64,000 bases of DNA from NCBI RefSeq assembly GCF_036345175.1, contig NZ_CP107780.1, positions 2,046,001-2,110,000 of the forward strand, in the 5' to 3' direction. Of the stretch, positions 25,840 through 37,969 are shown piece by piece. Origin of the DNA: Streptomyces sp. NBC_00576 (lineage in GTDB: Bacteria; Actinomycetota; Actinomycetes; Streptomycetales; Streptomycetaceae). Under the pieces are notes generated by a model. That model had not been told where the DNA came from and searched no databases. It saw nothing but the letters and a program-made list of their open reading frames with translations. Numbering within the stretch: position 1 is the stretch's first letter; each line of letters starts with the position of its first letter. The position numbers and the translations under genes are program-made.

Positions 25840-26962
25840 CGGGGCTCGCCTCCCGAACCGTCGTGGTGGTGGGCACGTCCAGACGCCGGTAGAGGTAGTA
25901 CGCCGCGCAGGCGCCCTCACTGGAGACCATGGTGGCTCCCAGGGGGGTACGTGGGGTGCACAGGGTGCCGAAGGCCTCGCACTCGTGCGGTTTGAGCAGC
26001 CCCTGGAGGACCTCTCCGCTGCGGCACTCGGCGGGTTCGGCCGTCCGGATTCCGCTGACCGAGAAGCGGTGTTCGGCGTCGTGGTCGCGGTACTTCGACG
26101 ACAGCCGCCAGCCGCTGCCGGGGATCACCCCGATACCGCGCCAGGCACGGTCGGTGACCTCGAAGACGTCCTCCAGCATGGCCCGGGCGGCCGCGTTGCC
26201 CTCCGGGCGGACGGCGCGGGCGTAGGCGTTGTCGACGGTGTGCTCACCGTGTTCCAGCTGACGAACCGCCCGGCGCACGCCTTCGAGGATGTCCAGTGGC
26301 TCGAAGCCCGTCACGACGATCGGGACACGGAAGCGTTCCGCCAGTTCCGGGTACTCCCCCACGCCCATCACACTGCAGACGTGCCCGGCCGCGAGGAAGC
26401 CCTGCACCCGGCAGCTCGGCGAGGACATGATCGCCTCGATGGCCGGGGGTACGCGGACATGGGACACCAGCATGCTGAAGTTCTGGATGCCCAGCTTCCG
26501 GGCCTGATGGACCGTCATGGCGTTGGGGGGTGCCGTCGTCTCGAAGCCGATGCCGAAGAACACCACCTCGCGGCCCGGGTTCTCGCGTGCGATCCGCAGC
26601 GCGTCGAGCGGCGAGTAGACGACGCGCACGTCACCGCCTTCCGCGCGGACCTGGAACAGGTCCCGTCCCGTGCCCGGCACCCGCAGCATGTCGCCGAAGG
26701 AGCAGAAGATCACCTCCGGTCGGGAGGCGATCGCCAGAGCCTTGTCGATGACCTCCAGCGGGGTCACGCACACAGGGCAGCCCGGCCCGTGGATCAACTC
26801 GACCTCCTCCGGCAGGAGTTGGTCGATGCCGTGCCGGATGATGCTGTGCGTCTGCCCTCCGCACACCTCCATCAGGGCCCACGGCCTGGTCACCGTGGCG
26901 TGGATGTCGTCAAGGAGCCGACGCGCCAGCTCCGGGTCCTGGAACTCGTCGATGTACTTCAC
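25832..26962 (-). CDS. hypD: Hydrogenase maturation protein HypD
   Basis: A 376-aa Fe-S scaffold on which Fe(CN)2CO is assembled with HypC. Conserved blocks are visible: ALMEVCGGQTHSIIRHGIDQ, IHGPGCPVCVTPLEVID (CxxxxxxC motif), GIGFETTAPPNA and GFLAAGHVCSVMG. The C-terminal [4Fe-4S] ligands lie in ECRSGEVLQGLLKPHECEAF and CTPRTPLGATMVSSEGAC. Overlaps hypC by ATGA and hypE by 8 bases. Confidence 0.96.
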   Translation of the reverse strand: MKYIDEFQDPELARRLLDDIHATVTRPWALMEVCGGQTHSIIRHGIDQLLPEEVELIHGPGCPVCVTPLEVIDKALAIASRPEVIFCSFGDMLRVPGTGRDLFQVRAEGGDVRVVYSPLDALRIARENPGREVVFFGIGFETTAPPNAMTVHQARKLGIQNFSMLVSHVRVPPAIEAIMSSPSCRVQGFLAAGHVCSVMGVGEYPELAERFRVPIVVTGFEPLDILEGVRRAVRQLEHGEHTVDNAYARAVRPEGNAAARAMLEDVFEVTDRAWRGIGVIPGSGWRLSSKYRDHDAEHRFSVSGIRTAEPAECRSGEVLQGLLKPHECEAFGTLCTPRTPLGATMVSSEGACAAYYLYRRLDVPTTTTVREASPVV

Positions 26963-27264
26963 TGGTTGCGCACCTCTTCCACCGGGTCCACGCCCGCCTG
27001 TGCCGCCGCCGTTTCCCAGGGGTCGCCGAACTCCTCCTGCAACAGACCGAGTTCGGCGAAGAGTTCGAGCGTCTGGCGTGCCGACTCCTCGTCCAGCCGT
27101 TGCAGGGCGAACCCGACGTGGACGATGGCGTACTCACCGACCTGGAGGTCGGGCAGGTACTCCAGACACACCTCCTTGACCACGCCGCCGAAGTCGACGG
27201 TGGCCATCCGGGTGCCGTCCCGTTCCTCGATGTCCAGCACTCTGCCGGGTACCGCCAGGCACAT
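26959..27264 (-). CDS. hypC: Hydrogenase chaperone HypC
   Basis: A 101-aa HypC/HupF protein starting MCLAVPGRVLDI. The Cys2 that carries the iron precursor is present, and His in GEYAIVHVGFALQRLDEE is in place. HypC shuttles the Fe(CN)2CO unit from HypD to the large subunit. The C-terminal 25 residues are longer than in E. coli HypC. It sits 31 bases after hypF. Confidence 0.96.
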   Translation of the reverse strand: MCLAVPGRVLDIEERDGTRMATVDFGGVVKEVCLEYLPDLQVGEYAIVHVGFALQRLDEESARQTLELFAELGLLQEEFGDPWETAAAQAGVDPVEEVRNQ

Positions 27265-27295
27265 GAGCCTCTCCTCGCTGTGGGTCGCGCGTCGG

Positions 27296-29667
<2,372 letters not shown>

Positions 29668-29671
<4 letters not shown>

Positions 29672-30444
29672 GAGTGGGTGTGGGCCATCGTGCCGGTGGC
29701 CTCCGGGTGCGCATGGGTGTGACCGCTGTCCGCGTGCGTGTGGCCGTGGTGATGAGGCTGCCGGGCCATGACCGGCGAGTGGACGGGCGCGCCGTCCGCG
29801 GCTGCCATCGCCCGGTCGAGCAGCACGCCGACTCCCTGCCCCCGGCGTGCCGAGGTCAGGACCACCTCGACTCCCGGGTTGACCTGCTCCACATTCGCGC
29901 GGAACGCGGCCTCGTCGAACTCCACGGCCTGAGCGATGTCGGTCTTGGTGATCACGACCAGGTGTGCGAGGCCGAAGGCGGTGGGGTACTTGAGTGGCTT
30001 GTCCTCGCCCTCCGTCACGGAGGCGAGGGTGACCCTCAGCGTCTCCCCCAGGTCGTAGGAGGCCGGGCAGACGAGGTTGCCGACGTTCTCCACGAACAGC
30101 AGCCGGGTGTCGTCGGGCAGCCACCCTTCCAGGTGCCCGGCGAGCATTCCCGATTCCAGATGACACAGTCCGTCGGTGAGCACCTGCTTGACCGGGACGC
30201 CCGAACGCGCCAGGCGTGCCGCGTCGTTCTCGGTGGCGAGATCGGCGGTCAGCGCCGCGACGGGAACGGACCGCTCCCGTGCCCGCAGCAGTTCGCGCTC
30301 CAGCAGGGCGGTCTTGCCGCTGCCCGGACTGGACAGCAGGTTGACGACCGCGGTTCCTCGCGCCGCGAGGTGTGCGCGCAGTTCATGGGCGCTCGCGTCG
30401 TTCTTCGCGAGTACGGCCTGGCGCAGGTCGACAACTCGGCACAT
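29668..30444 (-). CDS. hypB: GTPase and nickel chaperone HypB with C-terminal His tail
   Basis: A 258-aa SIMIBI GTPase that inserts nickel with HypA. Residues 39-45 are the P-loop SPGSGKT. The dimer-interface nickel site GLCHLESGM (Cys, His) and VENVGNLVCPA are conserved, as is ITKTDIAQAVEFD. Unusually, the His-rich nickel store is at the C-terminus (HHHGHTHADSGHTHAH, plus AHTHS at the very end) rather than the N-terminus. It lies four bases after hypA and overlaps hypF. Confidence 0.96.
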
Positions 30445-30447
30445 GGT

Positions 30448-30855
30448 TCAGCGCTCCTCGGAGATCGGTTCGCGGGCGGGCGCGGGCGTGGGGCTGTGCC
30501 TGTGGCTGTCCTCCCAGTACACGTCGACGATCTGCAGTTCCCGGCCCGCGAGCAGGTCGGTACTCGTCCCGCCGCACTCGGGGCAGGTCAGTCGCGGCGG
30601 CATGCCGACGGCCCATTCGTGTGCGCAGGGCGTACAGCGGGCCCGCCCCGGCACCTCCTCGGTGACCAGTTCGGCGCCTTCCAGCAGGGTTCCGGCGCAG
30701 GCCAGTTCGAAGCAGAAGGCGAGCGCATCGGGTACGACACCGGCCAGTTCACCCACTTGGAGCCGTACCGACCGCACCGCCGTGACGTCACCGGCCCGCG
30801 TGGCGGCCTCTGCCACCTGGTCGACGACGGCCAGCGCGACGGACATCTCGTGCAT
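30448..30855 (-). CDS. hypA: Nickel insertion protein HypA
   Basis: A 135-aa protein starting MHEMSVALAVVDQV, with the His2/Glu3 nickel ligands. The zinc site is CTPC (74, 77) and CPEC (91, 94). The ATG at 30855 is chosen because MHE must be N-terminal; the longer open frame is not used. It starts the hypABFCDE block after a 144-base gap. Confidence 0.96.
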   Translation of the reverse strand: MHEMSVALAVVDQVAEAATRAGDVTAVRSVRLQVGELAGVVPDALAFCFELACAGTLLEGAELVTEEVPGRARCTPCAHEWAVGMPPRLTCPECGGTSTDLLAGRELQIVDVYWEDSHRHSPTPAPAREPISEER

Positions 30856-30999
30856 CGGTCTCCGTCCTTCCGCGGCCTGCCTCCGGTCGGCCTTCATTAG
30901 AGGTGCGCGCACCCGGGTCGCGCGGCCCGGCGCGCCGTCACCGGCGGGCAGGTACGCCGTTCGACGCAACCGCACGGCACACCGGGTGGCGCCCACGGT

Positions 31000-31110
31000 T
31001 CACATCCGTCGGATCCGCACATAGCGCCTGACGTCGGGAAGCACCCCGGCGGCGAGGGCGCCCAGGGTGGCCAGGGTCGCTGCGCCGATGACGATGAACG
31101 TCTTCTTCAT
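31000..31110 (-). CDS. 36-aa single-pass membrane peptide of the hydrogenase operon
   Basis: A tiny gene: ATG 31110 preceded by AGGAGA, encoding MKKTFIVIGAATLATLGALA, then AGVLPDVRRYVRIRRM. One hydrophobic helix is followed by a basic amphipathic tail, so a membrane anchor with cytoplasmic C-terminus is likely. I recall similar small proteins (DUF6893 type) in hydrogenase operons of actinobacteria; that name is from memory. It starts 12 bases past the maturation protease stop. It could tether the soluble hydrogenase to the membrane or the electron chain; no such role is shown here. Confidence 0.75.
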   Translation of the reverse strand: MKKTFIVIGAATLATLGALAAGVLPDVRRYVRIRRM

Positions 31111-31121
31111 CCCGTCTCTCC

Positions 31122-31673
31122 TCATGTCGATTTCCCACCGGCCGTGGCCCGCGGCGCGGACTCTCCCGGCTCTCCGTTGTGCACCAGCTCTTCGATCAGC
31201 CGGACGGCCTCCGGTACGGCGTCGGAGACCGGTGCGCTGAGACCGATGCCCTCCTCCAGCGAGGCCGGTTCGCATCCGACGACCAGGACGCGGCGTGGTG
31301 GCTCGCCGCCGGTCCCGGCGCACAGGGTGTCCAGCAGCGCCAGGACGGCGTCGGGGGTCATCCGGTGGCCGTCCAGCGCGGGGGCGGCGGGCAAGGGGTT
31401 CCCGGCGCCGACATCGTGTTCGATCACGTACAGCGTGCCGGGGGCTTCGCCGCGTGCCGTGGCGTCCACGAGGACGAGGGTGTCGTAGCCGTCCAGGATC
31501 TGGTACGCGAGGTGCATCCCGCGTACCCCGATGTCCACGACCTCGATGTGTCCGGGCAGGTCGCGTTCGCCGAGCCGGCGCGCGGTCTCCACGCCGAAGC
31601 CGTCGTCGCCGAGGAAGATGTTGCCGATGCCGGCGACGAGGGTCCTGGGGCCCGACTGCGGGGAGGGGCTCAT
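31122..31673 (-). CDS. Hydrogenase maturation protease
   Basis: A 183-aa HyaD/HupD-family endopeptidase that removes the C-terminal peptide of the large subunit after nickel insertion. Key blocks: TLVAGIGNIFLGDDGFGVE (metal-binding Asp/Glu), VVDIGVRGMHLAYQILDGYD and LVLVDATARGEAPGTLYVIE, with the His region LDGHRMTPDAVLALL. The C-terminal 20 residues are poorly conserved. Its start overlaps the preceding gene by ATGA. Confidence 0.93.
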   Translation of the reverse strand: MSPSPQSGPRTLVAGIGNIFLGDDGFGVETARRLGERDLPGHIEVVDIGVRGMHLAYQILDGYDTLVLVDATARGEAPGTLYVIEHDVGAGNPLPAAPALDGHRMTPDAVLALLDTLCAGTGGEPPRRVLVVGCEPASLEEGIGLSAPVSDAVPEAVRLIEELVHNGEPGESAPRATAGGKST

Positions 31674-33100
31674 ACGTCGTCCTCCAGCGGTGTGATCTCG
31701 TCGGGCTGGAAGTACAGGAACCGTCCCTGCTCGCGGCGGATGTCGGCGCCCGGGTCGCCCTCGACCGTGACCGCCAGGTGCACCCCGCCGTCGACGTCGT
31801 GCAGCACCGCCTCGACCTTCGCGGTGCGGCCCCGCAGGAAGATGTCCTGCGCGTCGGTGCGCCGCAGGCCCGGGTGCAGCTCGACGCGGCTGCCCTTGGC
31901 CACCGACCGGCCGTCCACGACGACACGGTCCCGCTCCGGGTCGAAGCCCGCGTCGCTCGCGGGGTCCCACCAGGGGGTGTCCGGACGCTGCACCCCGTAC
32001 TCGTCGGGGAAGCCGCCGTCCGGGGCCGCGGGGCCCGGGCCGGTGACCTCGCGCAGACTGCGTACCGCCCCGTGCAGGCGTTCCAGAACCTCGGCCGGCA
32101 TCGAGTCGGCCAGTTCGATCACGGCGGCCGCCCGGTCGTCGGTGCCCCGGGCTTCGCGTTTCTCCTCGTCCGTGAGGGCCGCTGTGCGCAGCGCGAGGAT
32201 CTCGTCGATCTCGGTGGCGTCGTAGAGCGCGCCGGGGCTCTCCGGTGCGATGGCCGGATGGTCCTCCAGGATGATCGGCGAGGACAGCACCAGGTCGGCG
32301 CTGCCGGGTTCGCCGGCGAGTACGGGCCAGGTGTGCAGGTTTCGGCAGGCGGCGACCGCGCCCTTCGCCCACTCGGGGGGATCGGTCATCGACAGGAACG
32401 ATCCGGCGCTGAGGGCCATGAGGAGGTGGGTGGCCACCAGGGAGTGCGGCAGCGCCGCGTCCCGGTCGGCGGCGCGGCCCTCGGGCGGTGTCCAGTCGCT
32501 GGTGTTCTCGACGACGGCGGTCAGCCGCATGGCCCGGTAGGGACCGTCGAGCTCCCGGGCGGACAGCCGGACCGTGCCGCTGACCTCCGCGCACCGCCGG
32601 ACCAGCCGGCCGACGGTCCGGCCGGCCGCGTCCAGGACCGGTGCGGTGGTCTCCCGGGCGGGGAGCCGAAACGGATGGGTGACGCCGTCGCCGAGGAGCT
32701 CGTCCACCGACGCGACCACCACGACACGTTCCTCGCCGCCCTCGTCCCAGGGCACCAGCACCCGGTCGTCGAGGCGGAGCTCGGCGACCGTGTCGAAGCC
32801 ACCGTCCGGGCGTACCCGCTGCACGGTGCGCCGTCGGGCGTGCAGGAAGCGCACCTCGACCGAGAGGGTCGCGCCCGCCTTCGGTTCCATCAGGCACTCG
32901 GTGTGCTGGAAGTCGTGCTCCTCGCACTCGGCGCCCCAGCCGGGTGGCACGAGCACGCCGAACTGCCAGCGCAGCCGGTTCTTGGCCGCGGAGGCGCGGT
33001 ACGGGTAGAGCACATAGCCCTCGAAGAGAACGGCGTCGGCCACCTGCCGGGCGAGGGCGAACCGCTCCTCCGTCTCGGAGGCGAACGCGGTCACGGTCAC
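31670..33100 (-). CDS. Hydrogenase-operon protein of unknown function, 476 aa
   Basis: The protein begins VTVTAFASETEERFALARQV from GTG 33100, which overlaps the previous stop as GTGA. It is soluble and mixed alpha/beta, with no cofactor motif I recognise. The two most distinctive blocks are LFEGYVLYPYRASAAKNRLR near residue 25 and LSSPIILEDHPAIAPESPG near 290, the latter like a ligand loop. Similar proteins of about 470 aa accompany group 1h hydrogenases in Streptomyces (recalled). The tail holds LHDVDGGVHLAVTVE. Its tight coupling to DUF-type partners suggests an assembly or electron-transfer accessory complex. Confidence 0.85.
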   Translation of the reverse strand: MTVTAFASETEERFALARQVADAVLFEGYVLYPYRASAAKNRLRWQFGVLVPPGWGAECEEHDFQHTECLMEPKAGATLSVEVRFLHARRRTVQRVRPDGGFDTVAELRLDDRVLVPWDEGGEERVVVVASVDELLGDGVTHPFRLPARETTAPVLDAAGRTVGRLVRRCAEVSGTVRLSARELDGPYRAMRLTAVVENTSDWTPPEGRAADRDAALPHSLVATHLLMALSAGSFLSMTDPPEWAKGAVAACRNLHTWPVLAGEPGSADLVLSSPIILEDHPAIAPESPGALYDATEIDEILALRTAALTDEEKREARGTDDRAAAVIELADSMPAEVLERLHGAVRSLREVTGPGPAAPDGGFPDEYGVQRPDTPWWDPASDAGFDPERDRVVVDGRSVAKGSRVELHPGLRRTDAQDIFLRGRTAKVEAVLHDVDGGVHLAVTVEGDPGADIRREQGRFLYFQPDEITPLEDDV

Positions 33101-33789
33101 GGTTCCGTCCTTCCGGTGGTGCCGGTGAGCGCGCGCAGCGGGTCGCTCCGGGGCGGGTCCGCGGCGCTGTCGGCGTCGAGCAGTGCCTTGAGGGTCGCCT
33201 CCCAGGAAGGCAGCGCCCGTCGGGAGCGGTAGGCGAGGAGGGTGTCCATGGTGTCGCGGGGCAGCCGGATCCAGCCGCACCCGGGGAAGTGCTGCTCGAC
33301 CATCTCCCGCCAGGTGGCGACCGGCATCCGGAAGGCCGCCTCCCGGTCCCACGGGACCGGCTCGACCTGGAAACCGCCGGCACCGGTGAACGCCGTACCG
33401 GAGAAGAGCATCAGCAGGGGGACCTCGCCGTCGGTGAGGGCGGTGAGGTAGCGGGTGGCGGCGATCTCCATGTCGTAGGTGCAGGGCACGACGAGGTCGG
33501 TCTCGATCTCTCCGGTGAAGCTCGGGACCATGACCGAGACCTGGGCGAACTGCACCGGCTGGAGGGTGCTGCCCCAGCGTGAGCGCTCGCCGAAGAGGTC
33601 CGCGAGGCCGTCCGCCTCGGCGGGCTCGTAGCCGCGGCGGGCGGGTTCGATGCGGATCTGGCAGCGCAGCGCGAGGGCGTGCACGCGTGCGTTGTCGGCG
33701 GCGGTGACGCGTAGCCGAAAGACGAGGGTCGGTCCGGCGGCGTACCGGTCGGCGCGGACGCCGGTGCAGGCGAAGGAGAACTCCGTCAC
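33097..33789 (-). CDS. Hydrogenase-operon protein (DUF6084-like), 230 aa
   Basis: This protein starts VTEFSFACTGVRADRYAAGP from GTG 33789 and is linked to both neighbours by GTGA overlaps. It looks like a beta-rich immunoglobulin-like protein: alternating hydrophobic strands (PTLVFRLRVTA, ALRCQIRIEPARRGY, VVPCTYDMEIAATRYL). It has a C-terminal helical segment with WREMVEQHFPGCGWIRLPRD. I recall it as DUF6084. It has no signal peptide, so it acts in the cytoplasm with the hydrogenase. Function unknown. Confidence 0.82.
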   Translation of the reverse strand: MTEFSFACTGVRADRYAAGPTLVFRLRVTAADNARVHALALRCQIRIEPARRGYEPAEADGLADLFGERSRWGSTLQPVQFAQVSVMVPSFTGEIETDLVVPCTYDMEIAATRYLTALTDGEVPLLMLFSGTAFTGAGGFQVEPVPWDREAAFRMPVATWREMVEQHFPGCGWIRLPRDTMDTLLAYRSRRALPSWEATLKALLDADSAADPPRSDPLRALTGTTGRTEP

Positions 33790-34427
33790 GGGTGACCCAC
33801 CTCGTCCAGGGGCCTGACGCGCCGCGCGACGTCCGCGAAGAACGCGTCCAGCGCGGCGCGGGCCTCGGCTCCACCGTCGAAGCCCTGCCACAACAGGCGC
33901 ATACGGCCGACGAGTTCGTAGCAGATGTCGATCGGTACGAGGTGGCACTCGAAACGGCCGTCGGTGCGGCGCAGCAGCAGTGCCTCCACGTCGGGTTCGA
34001 GCAGTTCGGCGAGGCGGCTGCCGCCGAGGACATCTGTCCACGTGGCCGGTTCGAGTTCGCTCTCGGTGGCTCCGGCCGGGCTCGGGTAGAGGGCGACCAG
34101 CCGGTCGAGCGCCGCGTTGCGGAAGAGGAAGGCGACGCCGACCGGGATCTGCAACGCGTCCCACGCGTTGTCGTCGAGGCGGTGTCCGGGGTCGGTGAGG
34201 TAGCGGGCCGGGACCGTGCGGAAGCGTCCCGCGGCTGCGCCCGGCTGTTCCATCAGCAGCGCGCAGGGGGCGCAGGCGCAGGCGAGGGCGCGTTTCTCGG
34301 TGTCGACGAGATGGCGGTGGTCCGCGTCGACGGTCACGGCGCACAGCTCGCACCGTTCGGGCTGCGGAGGTCTCTCGGTGAGGAATCTCCGCAGGCCGGG
34401 GGTGCGCGTCGCCGGGGACGCCGTCAT
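33786..34427 (-). CDS. Hydrogenase-operon Cys-rich protein (DUF5947-like), 213 aa
   Basis: From ATG 34427 (ATGA overlap with the NifU-like gene). The N-terminal third carries PERCELCAVTVDADHRHLVD and ACACAPCALL, four to five cysteines and two histidines that could hold zinc or an Fe-S cluster. The rest is alpha/beta with FLFRNAALDRLVALYPSPAG and CYELVGRMRLLWQGFDGG. I recall the family as DUF5947, restricted to actinobacterial hydrogenase loci. Probably a maturation or Fe-S delivery factor, by context only. Confidence 0.82.
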   Translation of the reverse strand: MTASPATRTPGLRRFLTERPPQPERCELCAVTVDADHRHLVDTEKRALACACAPCALLMEQPGAAAGRFRTVPARYLTDPGHRLDDNAWDALQIPVGVAFLFRNAALDRLVALYPSPAGATESELEPATWTDVLGGSRLAELLEPDVEALLLRRTDGRFECHLVPIDICYELVGRMRLLWQGFDGGAEARAALDAFFADVARRVRPLDEVGHP

Positions 34428-34969
34428 CGGGCCCCCGTCGGCGCGGTGCCGATCTGGAGGAGCGTGGGACCCGCGGGTGCGGTCTGTACGTCCACGGCCC
34501 TGACCTCCGGTGCGAAGCAGGCGAGCGCCGCCTCCGCTGTCTCCCGGGCGCCCGCGCCCGCGCCCGCGCCTGAGCCGCAACCGCAGCCGCCGGCCTCCCG
34601 GGCCCGCAGCGTCAGGGTGCCGCTCTCCTCGTCGAAGCCCACGACGTCCAGAGCGTGTTCCCGGACGCTGTCGAGGGCGCGGGCGATACGGGTGTCGCGG
34701 TCCTCGGGGTGCAGGTCGTGCAGGACGAGGAGGCTCGCGACCAGCTCGTCACCGAGCAGTCCCGACGGCGGTTCGCCGGGCGCGGAGGACAGCAGGTGGA
34801 GGATGCGGGCCAGGCCGGCACCGTAGAAGTCCATGAGGGACCGGACGAGTTCCTCCGCCGCCGCGGCGGCGGCCGGGTCGCCGCTCGCGGTCAGCCGCTC
34901 CAGCACCTCCTCGACCCGGCGTCCGGTCTGCTCGGCGTTGGCGGGTCGGGCCGCCGTCGGCGCGCTCAT
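34424..34969 (-). CDS. NifU-like C-terminal-domain protein with altered cysteines
   Basis: A 181-aa protein, ATGA-coupled to hhyL. The N-terminal half is helical (VEEVLERLTASGDP, LVRSLMDFYGAGLARILHLL). The C-terminal half follows the NifU/Nfu pattern (LDSVREHALDVVGFDEESGT, ETAEAALACFAPEVRAVDV). Where Nfu has CxxC, this protein has GGCGCGSG followed by a Gly/Ala run. The cluster-binding pair is thus changed to CxC, so it may carry a cluster differently or not at all. Likely a dedicated Fe-S supplier for HhyS. Confidence 0.78.
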   Translation of the reverse strand: MSAPTAARPANAEQTGRRVEEVLERLTASGDPAAAAAAEELVRSLMDFYGAGLARILHLLSSAPGEPPSGLLGDELVASLLVLHDLHPEDRDTRIARALDSVREHALDVVGFDEESGTLTLRAREAGGCGCGSGAGAGAGARETAEAALACFAPEVRAVDVQTAPAGPTLLQIGTAPTGAR

Positions 34970-36750
34970 CCGCCCAGTCCGCTCAGGCCGGTGGGCACGT
35001 GCATCGACTTCACCGTCTTGCCGCCGCCGACGTACATGTGGACGCCGCACGGCAGACAGGGATCGAAGCTGCGGACGGCGCGCATGATGTCGACGCCCTT
35101 GAAGTTCTCCGGGGTGTTCTCCTCGAAGATGGGCGTGTTCTGCACGGCGTCCTCGTACGGGCCGGGGGTACCGAAGCTGTCCCTGGTGCTGGCGTTCCAG
35201 GGGGTCGGCGGGTACGGGTGGTAGTTGGCGATCTTGCCGTCGCGGATCACCATGTGGTGGGAGAGGACGCCGCGGACCGCCTCGGTGAAACCGACGCCGA
35301 TGCCCTCGTCCGGGACCTCGAACTTCTCCCAGGTCTGGGTGCGTCCGGCGCGGACCTCCGCGAGGCCCTTCTCCGCGCAGTGCAGGGCGACGGCGGCGGC
35401 GTACGCCTGGAAGTAGGTGCGGGCGCGGTTGCGTTCCAGCGCGTTGGACCACTTCGGGATCTTCCACTCGAAGCTGGTCTCCGGCTTGGTCATCGTGCGG
35501 GGCAGGTTGATGACCACGCTGTGGCCGGTGGCCTTGACGTACCCGATGTCGACGAGGCCGGACAGGGCGGTGGACCACAGGCGGGCGATGGGGCCGCCGC
35601 CCGTGTCCAGGGCGAGGTGGTCCTTGCCGTCGAACCAGCGCGGGGACATGACCCAGCTGTACTTGTCGTCGAAGTTCCGCTTCTGCGGGGCCGGGATGGT
35701 GTGCTGGTTCCACGGGTGGCGCGGGTCCACCGGGTTGCCGAGCGGGTCGTGGGTGACGAACTGCTCCTGGCCCTGCCAGTCCTCGTAGTAGGAGCTGCCG
35801 AGCAGGATGCGGATGCCGAGGTTGATCTCGGTGAGGTCGTTGGTGACGAGTTTGCCGTCGACGATCACGCCCGGGGTGACGAACATCTTCCGTCCCCAGT
35901 CGGTCATGTTGGCGTAGGTGAAGTCGCAGTACTCGGGGTCGTTGAGCGCGCCCCAGCAGCCGAGCAGGACACGCCGGCGGCCGACTTCCTCGTACCCGGG
36001 CAGTGCCTCGTAGAAGAAGTCGAACAGGTCGTCGTGCAGGGGCACGACGCGCTTCATGAACTCCACGTAGCGCATCAGACGGCTGAGGTAGTCCGTGAAG
36101 AGCTGCACGGAGGCGATGGTTCCGACGCCGCCGGGGTAGAGCGTGGAGGGGTGAACATGGCGGCCCTCCATCAGGCAGAACATCTCGCGCGTGTAGCGGC
36201 TGACCTGGAGCGCCTCGCGGTAGAACTCCCCCTCCAGAGGGTTCAGCGAGCGCATGATGTCGGCGATCGTGCGGTAGCCGTGCTCGGCCGCGTGCGGGGC
36301 CTCGGTGCGCTCGGCGAGTTCGAGGACGCCGGGGTTGGTCTCCCTGACCATCTTCTCGCAGTAGTCGACCCCCACCAGGTTCTCCTGGAAGATGTTGTGG
36401 TCGAACATGTACTCCGCGGATTCGCCGAGGTTGATGATCCACTCAGCGAGGTGCGGGGGCTTCACGCCGTACGCCATGTTCTGCGCGTACACCGAGCAGG
36501 TGGCGTGGTTGTCCCCGCAGATCCCGCAGATGCGGCTGGTGATGAAGTGCGCGTCGCGGGGGTCCTTGCCGCGCATGAAGACGCTGTAGCCGCGGAAGAC
36601 CGACGAGGTGCTGTAGCACTCCGCGACCCGCTTCTGCTTGAAGTCGATCTTCGTGTGGATGCCCAGGCTGCCCACGATCCGGGTGATCGGGTCCCAGGCC
36701 ATCTCCACCAGGCCGCTGCCGTCGCCGGCCGCCTTCGTCTTCGGTGCCAT
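34966..36750 (-). CDS. hhyL: Actinobacterial-type [NiFe]-hydrogenase large subunit (group 1h)
   Basis: A 594-aa catalytic subunit oxidising H2. The L1 motif RICGICGDNHATC gives Cys75 and Cys78. The L2 motif DPCLPCGVH gives Cys565 and Cys568 and is followed by a 23-residue C-terminal extension for the maturation protease. Length, the WDPITRIVGSLGIHTKID start and the RGKDPRDAHFITSRICG segment fit the high-affinity, oxygen-tolerant actinobacterial group that scavenges atmospheric H2, often in sporulating Streptomyces. It lies 82 bases after the small subunit. Confidence 0.96.
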   Translation of the reverse strand: MAPKTKAAGDGSGLVEMAWDPITRIVGSLGIHTKIDFKQKRVAECYSTSSVFRGYSVFMRGKDPRDAHFITSRICGICGDNHATCSVYAQNMAYGVKPPHLAEWIINLGESAEYMFDHNIFQENLVGVDYCEKMVRETNPGVLELAERTEAPHAAEHGYRTIADIMRSLNPLEGEFYREALQVSRYTREMFCLMEGRHVHPSTLYPGGVGTIASVQLFTDYLSRLMRYVEFMKRVVPLHDDLFDFFYEALPGYEEVGRRRVLLGCWGALNDPEYCDFTYANMTDWGRKMFVTPGVIVDGKLVTNDLTEINLGIRILLGSSYYEDWQGQEQFVTHDPLGNPVDPRHPWNQHTIPAPQKRNFDDKYSWVMSPRWFDGKDHLALDTGGGPIARLWSTALSGLVDIGYVKATGHSVVINLPRTMTKPETSFEWKIPKWSNALERNRARTYFQAYAAAVALHCAEKGLAEVRAGRTQTWEKFEVPDEGIGVGFTEAVRGVLSHHMVIRDGKIANYHPYPPTPWNASTRDSFGTPGPYEDAVQNTPIFEENTPENFKGVDIMRAVRSFDPCLPCGVHMYVGGGKTVKSMHVPTGLSGLGG

Positions 36751-36832
36751 CTGTGTGCCGTGCCCTTCGTTGCGCGGGAGGTTGGTGTGTGTGGGTGCGC
36801 GGATCTGGGAGCGGATCAGCTGCGTCGGACGC

Positions 36833-37906
<1,074 letters not shown>

Positions 37907-37969
37907 GGGACCGCCTCCTGGGGAGGTAAGGGATGAAGGCCTGTATTTCGACCGTCGCTTTTCTTCGTA

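Noticed and set aside
31670..34033. 787-codon open frame across several hydrogenase accessory genes
   Set aside because: Only the part from GTG 33100 has protein-like sequence; the upstream part lies antiphase over two real genes.
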